This document shows, in pieces, positions 13,392 to 16,162 of a stretch of 16,162 nucleotides of DNA (within the stretch, counting starts at the first letter, position 1; each line of letters opens with the position of its first letter). The stretch lies in NCBI RefSeq assembly GCF_035508675.1, contig NZ_DATJMN010000286.1:1-16162 (forward strand), read 5' to 3'. The notes beneath the pieces are model-generated. The model did no database searches. It had not been told where the DNA came from and saw only the letters and a list, made by a program, of their open reading frames with translations. A program made the translations under genes and the position numbers. This DNA is from Dyella_B sp035508675 (lineage in GTDB: Bacteria > Pseudomonadota > Gammaproteobacteria > Xanthomonadales > Rhodanobacteraceae).

Positions 13392-15087
13392 CCAGAACAC
13401 GCCCAACGTGAGCGGCCCCAACCTGCCCGAACCGGTGGTCAAGCGCCGTCGCGTGAACGCCTCGTGGATCTGGCTGGTGCCGGCGGTGGCGGCGCTGATC
13501 GGCCTGTCGCTGGTCATCAATGCCTGGCGGGAACAGGGCCCCGCCATCACCATCAGCTTCCAGACCGCGCAAGGCCTGGAATCGGGCAAGACGGTGGTGA
13601 AATACAAGGACGTGGTGATCGGCAAGGTCACCAACATCCGCCTCAGCCCGGATCACAGCAAGGTGATCGTGAAGGTGGACCTGGACAAGCGCGCGTCGGA
13701 TATCGCGGTGTCCGATTCGCGCTTCTGGGTGGTGCGCCCACGCATCGGCTTGGGCGGCGTGTCGGGTATCGATACGCTGTTGTCCGGCTCCTTCATCGGC
13801 GTGGACGTGGGTAAATCCAGCCAGCCGCAGACCGACTTCGTCGGGCTGGAGACGCCGCCGTCCGTGCTGCACGATTCGCGCGGCAAGAGCTTCACCTTGC
13901 ACTCCGGCGACCTGGGTTCGCTGGATATCGGCTCGCCGGTGTATTACCGGCGCATCCAGGTCGGCCGGGTGGCGTCCTACAAGCTGGACGACAATGGCAA
14001 GGGCGTCACGCTGCAAATCTTCGTGGACAGCCCGTACGACAACTTCGTCACCACCGAATCGCGTTTCTGGAACGCCAGCGGCGTGGATGTGACGCTGAGC
14101 GCGGATGGCTTGAAGCTCAATACGCAGTCGTTGGCCACGGTGCTGGCCGGCGGCGTGGCGTTCAACGATGCGCCCGGCCCGCATCCTGACGAAAAGCCCG
14201 CTGCGGAGAACACCAGCTACACCTTGTTCGATACCGAAGCCAACGCGATGGCCCCGCCGGATGGCGAGCCGCGCTACATCGTCATGCGCTTCGATCAGCC
14301 CCTGCGCGGCCTGGCGGTGGATGCGCCGGTGGAATTCCGCGGCATCAATTTCGGCCGGGTGGTCTCCGTGCGCATGGATTACGAGGAGAAAACCAACCAG
14401 TTCCCGATCTACGTGGGCGCGTTGATCTATCCCGATCGCCTGGGGCGCGTGCATACCAAGCTGGAGGCCATTGCCAAGTCCCACGGCGACAGCGACGAGT
14501 CACAGATCGTCACCACCATGGTGGCGCAGGGCCTGCGTGCCCAGGCGAAGGTAGGCAACCTGCTGACCGGCCAGCTGTTCATCTCGCTGGACATCGTGCC
14601 GCATGCACCCAAGGCCACGGACTACAACCCGAATGCGCGTCCGCTGCAGATTCCCACCATCCCCGGCAGCTTTGACAAGCTGCAGGAACAGATGGCGCAG
14701 ATCGTGGACAAACTCAGCAAGATCCCATTCGACGCCATCGGCAACAACCTCAACCATACGCTGGCCGATCTGGATAGCACCATCAAGCAAGTCAACGGCA
14801 ACCTGCTGCCCGCCTTCCACGAAACGCTCAAAGGCGCAAACAAGACGCTGAGCGCGGCGAGCCAGACGCTGGGTACGGCCAATAGCGCCTTGTCCGCCGA
14901 TTCGCCGCTGCAGCAGAACCTCACCGGCACCCTGCAGGAGCTGCAACGCATGGCCCGTTCGTTGCGCGCATTGACCGATTACTTGAACACCCAGCCCAGT
15001 TCGTTGATCCGCGGACGCGGCAAGGATGCACCGCTGCCCGACACCGGCACGCCGACCACCAAGCCGCAGCAAGGGAGCAAGCCATGA
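13384..15087 (+). CDS. pqiB: PqiB, triple-MCE trans-envelope lipid transport protein
   Basis: A 567-residue protein (E. coli PqiB has 546) anchored in the inner membrane by one helix (about 27-47, after a KRRR stretch). Three MCE domains follow at about 54-145, 168-262 and 297-405, recognisable from repeats of the VVKYKDVVIGKV, VYYRRIQVGRV and VEFRGINFGRV type. A helical region (about 428-535) comes next. In E. coli, PqiB forms a hexamer whose stacked MCE rings and C-terminal coiled-coil needle make a tunnel across the periplasm for lipids. The Pro/Thr/Lys-rich tail looks disordered. ATG 13384 lies inside the end of the preceding gene, pointing to coupled translation. All expected parts are present. 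Confidence 0.95.
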   Translation: MTDQNTPNVSGPNLPEPVVKRRRVNASWIWLVPAVAALIGLSLVINAWREQGPAITISFQTAQGLESGKTVVKYKDVVIGKVTNIRLSPDHSKVIVKVDLDKRASDIAVSDSRFWVVRPRIGLGGVSGIDTLLSGSFIGVDVGKSSQPQTDFVGLETPPSVLHDSRGKSFTLHSGDLGSLDIGSPVYYRRIQVGRVASYKLDDNGKGVTLQIFVDSPYDNFVTTESRFWNASGVDVTLSADGLKLNTQSLATVLAGGVAFNDAPGPHPDEKPAAENTSYTLFDTEANAMAPPDGEPRYIVMRFDQPLRGLAVDAPVEFRGINFGRVVSVRMDYEEKTNQFPIYVGALIYPDRLGRVHTKLEAIAKSHGDSDESQIVTTMVAQGLRAQAKVGNLLTGQLFISLDIVPHAPKATDYNPNARPLQIPTIPGSFDKLQEQMAQIVDKLSKIPFDAIGNNLNHTLADLDSTIKQVNGNLLPAFHETLKGANKTLSAASQTLGTANSALSADSPLQQNLTGTLQELQRMARSLRALTDYLNTQPSSLIRGRGKDAPLPDTGTPTTKPQQGSKP

Positions 15088-15698
15088 TTCGTATGCGACA
15101 CGTGATGGCGGCACTGGGGGCGGCAGCGCTGGCGGCGTGCGCCTCGGCGCCGGTGCATTACTACACCTTGATTCCCGCGCCGGACAGCGGGCAAGCCGAG
15201 TCGCCCGTGGCGCCGGCAAGCTTCCAGTTCGAGCTGATGCCGGTGGGCGTGCCGGCGCAGGACGACGTGCCGCAATTGGTGGTGCGCCAAGGCGGCCAAG
15301 CCGTCGCCCTGCTCAATGGCGAACGCTGGGCCGCGCCGCTGGCCGATGAAGTGCGCGGCGCCCTGGCGGTGGAACTTGCGCGGCGCACCGGCGCGCAGGA
15401 CATCAGCGGCACCGCGCCCACGCAGGGCAAGCCGGTGCTGCGCATCAAGGTCGATCTGCGGCGCTTCGATTCCTCGCCCGGCAACTATGCGTTGATCGAC
15501 GCCACCTGGACCATTCGCGAACTCGGCAGCCAAGCCGTGCTCACCTGCAGCAGCCGCATCAACGAAAATGCAGGGCAGGGTTATGCCGGACTGGTGGCAG
15601 GGCACCAGCAGGCGTTGGCGACGCTGGCGGGGCAGATCGCCAGTGTGGCGCCGGCCATGGCGATGGGTAGCGTGCCATCGGCTTGTCCGGCTCCGTGA
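15084..15698 (+). CDS. pqiC: PqiC, outer-membrane lipoprotein of the Pqi system
   Basis: A 204-residue lipoprotein (E. coli PqiC/YmbA has 187) of the ABC-type transport auxiliary/DUF330 family. The signal ends in lipobox LAAC with Cys19; Ala at +2 favours the outer membrane. The mature start (SAPVHYYTLIP) is the family's hallmark. PqiC is thought to receive the PqiB needle at the outer membrane. It overlaps pqiB by four bases (ATGA) and closes the operon. A G/C-rich hairpin follows its stop after four bases. Confidence 0.93.
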   Translation: MIRMRHVMAALGAAALAACASAPVHYYTLIPAPDSGQAESPVAPASFQFELMPVGVPAQDDVPQLVVRQGGQAVALLNGERWAAPLADEVRGALAVELARRTGAQDISGTAPTQGKPVLRIKVDLRRFDSSPGNYALIDATWTIRELGSQAVLTCSSRINENAGQGYAGLVAGHQQALATLAGQIASVAPAMAMGSVPSACPAP

Positions 15699-15702
15699 CC
15701 TT

Positions 15703-15733
15703 GCTCCCTCCCTGCCAAGGCAAGGGAGGGAGC
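15703..15733 (+). terminator. G/C-rich hairpin at the end of the pqi operon
   Basis: GCTCCCTCCCT (15703-15713) pairs perfectly with AGGGAGGGAGC (15723-15733) around a 9-base loop that can form an extra GCC/GGC pairing. It begins four bases after the pqiC stop, so it probably marks the 3' end. No T-run follows, so termination may be Rho-assisted, or the stem may protect the mRNA. Its C-run/G-run style recalls the inner arms of the repeat at 10248-10515, but the sequences differ. Confidence 0.55.
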
Positions 15734-15843
15734 GTGCCTGCCGCGATCCAAGCACCTCTCCATTTCTGCTAGTCTGCCGGGTCCCACGCAGCGCATGGCG
15801 ATGGACGCTTGCGCTACCGAATACGCATCAACGGCGCCGGATC

Positions 15844-16162
15844 ATGCAGGACAATCAAGACCAGGGTTCCCCCAACGATTACAACCCGCAGGCGGTGGAA
15901 TCCGCCGCCCAGCAGTATTGGACCGCGCAGCGCGCGTACGAGGTGAAGGAAGACCCGTCCCGCTCGAAGTTCTACTGCCTGGCCATGCTGCCGTACCCCT
16001 CCGGTGCACTGCACATGGGGCACGTGCGCAACTACACCATCGCGGATGTCATCAGCCGCTACCAGCGCATGACCGGCAAGAACGTGCTGCAGCCGATGGG
16101 TTGGGACGCATTCGGCCTGCCGGCGGAAAACGCCGCGATCAAGAACCAGACCGCGCCGGCCA
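15844..16162 (+). CDS. leuS: Leucyl-tRNA synthetase, N-terminal part (cut by window end)
   Basis: The first 106 residues of a class Ia leucyl-tRNA synthetase, which charges tRNA-Leu in the cytoplasm. After a short polar start (QDNQDQGSPNDYNPQ) comes the conserved body with KFYCLAMLPYPSGALHMGHV. The ATP-binding HMGH signature is at 57-60. NYTIADVISRYQRM and PMGWDAFGLPAENAAI follow, as in all bacterial LeuRS. The frame is open to the last base; the editing, KMSKS and anticodon-binding parts lie beyond the window. ATG 15844 has only a weak ribosome site. The 145-base gap after pqiC suggests its own transcription start. Confidence 0.97.
   Translation, partial: MQDNQDQGSPNDYNPQAVESAAQQYWTAQRAYEVKEDPSRSKFYCLAMLPYPSGALHMGHVRNYTIADVISRYQRMTGKNVLQPMGWDAFGLPAENAAIKNQTAPA

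Noticed and set aside
13324..14484. 386-codon open frame antisense to pqiB
   Set aside because: His/Ala/Arg-rich shadow of the MCE-domain gene, without recognisable domains.

Overview
The window is GC-rich, densely coded bacterial chromosome from a Gram-negative organism: it has outer-membrane lipoproteins and a trans-envelope Pqi system. The protein flavours (an XAC0095-like small protein, a split PqiA, a DUF502 protein, a DUF4442 protein, Xanthomonadales-style M13 and M14 peptidases) suggest a gammaproteobacterium of the order Xanthomonadales (Lysobacterales), plausibly Rhodanobacteraceae (Dyella-like). That placement is inferred from remembered protein similarity, not from a search.

Layout. 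(1) 1-470: a non-coding leader with a strong palindrome, then a small XAC0095-like protein. (2) 531-2847: a shared terminator, then a minus-strand M13 zinc metallopeptidase lipoprotein with a recognisable sigma70-type promoter. (3) 3045-6408, plus strand: a secreted phosphoesterase (phospholipase C/AcpA superfamily) starting at TTG, then a Tat-exported CotA-like multicopper oxidase. (4) 6422-8886, minus strand: a DUF502 membrane protein translationally coupled to a secreted M14 carboxypeptidase. (5) 8995-10187, plus strand: an ECF sigma factor followed at once by a four-helix membrane protein, a candidate partner or anti-sigma protein. (6) 10188-10584: a non-coding gap holding a nested inverted-repeat (MITE-like) element abutting a perfect 14-bp hairpin. 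(7) 10585-11968, minus strand: a CnoX/YbbN-type thioredoxin-TPR protein and a DUF4442 hotdog-fold protein. (8) 12121-15698, plus strand: a four-gene pqi operon (pqiA split in two, pqiB, pqiC) with an ATGA-type or short overlap at every junction. (9) 15844-end: the 5' part of leuS.

How the genes fit together. Much of the window concerns the cell envelope: two exported peptidases, two exported enzymes (phosphoesterase and copper oxidase), a sigma factor/membrane protein pair, and a Pqi lipid-transport machine spanning both membranes. CnoX adds cytoplasmic proteostasis and redox protection, and leuS is housekeeping. I found no CRISPR array, tRNA, rRNA, transposase, phage gene or toxin-antitoxin pair. 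I see no clear evidence of a new multi-gene system. The most unusual items are the nested repeat element at 10248-10548, the sigma factor with its uncharacterised membrane partner, and the structured leaders before two small genes.
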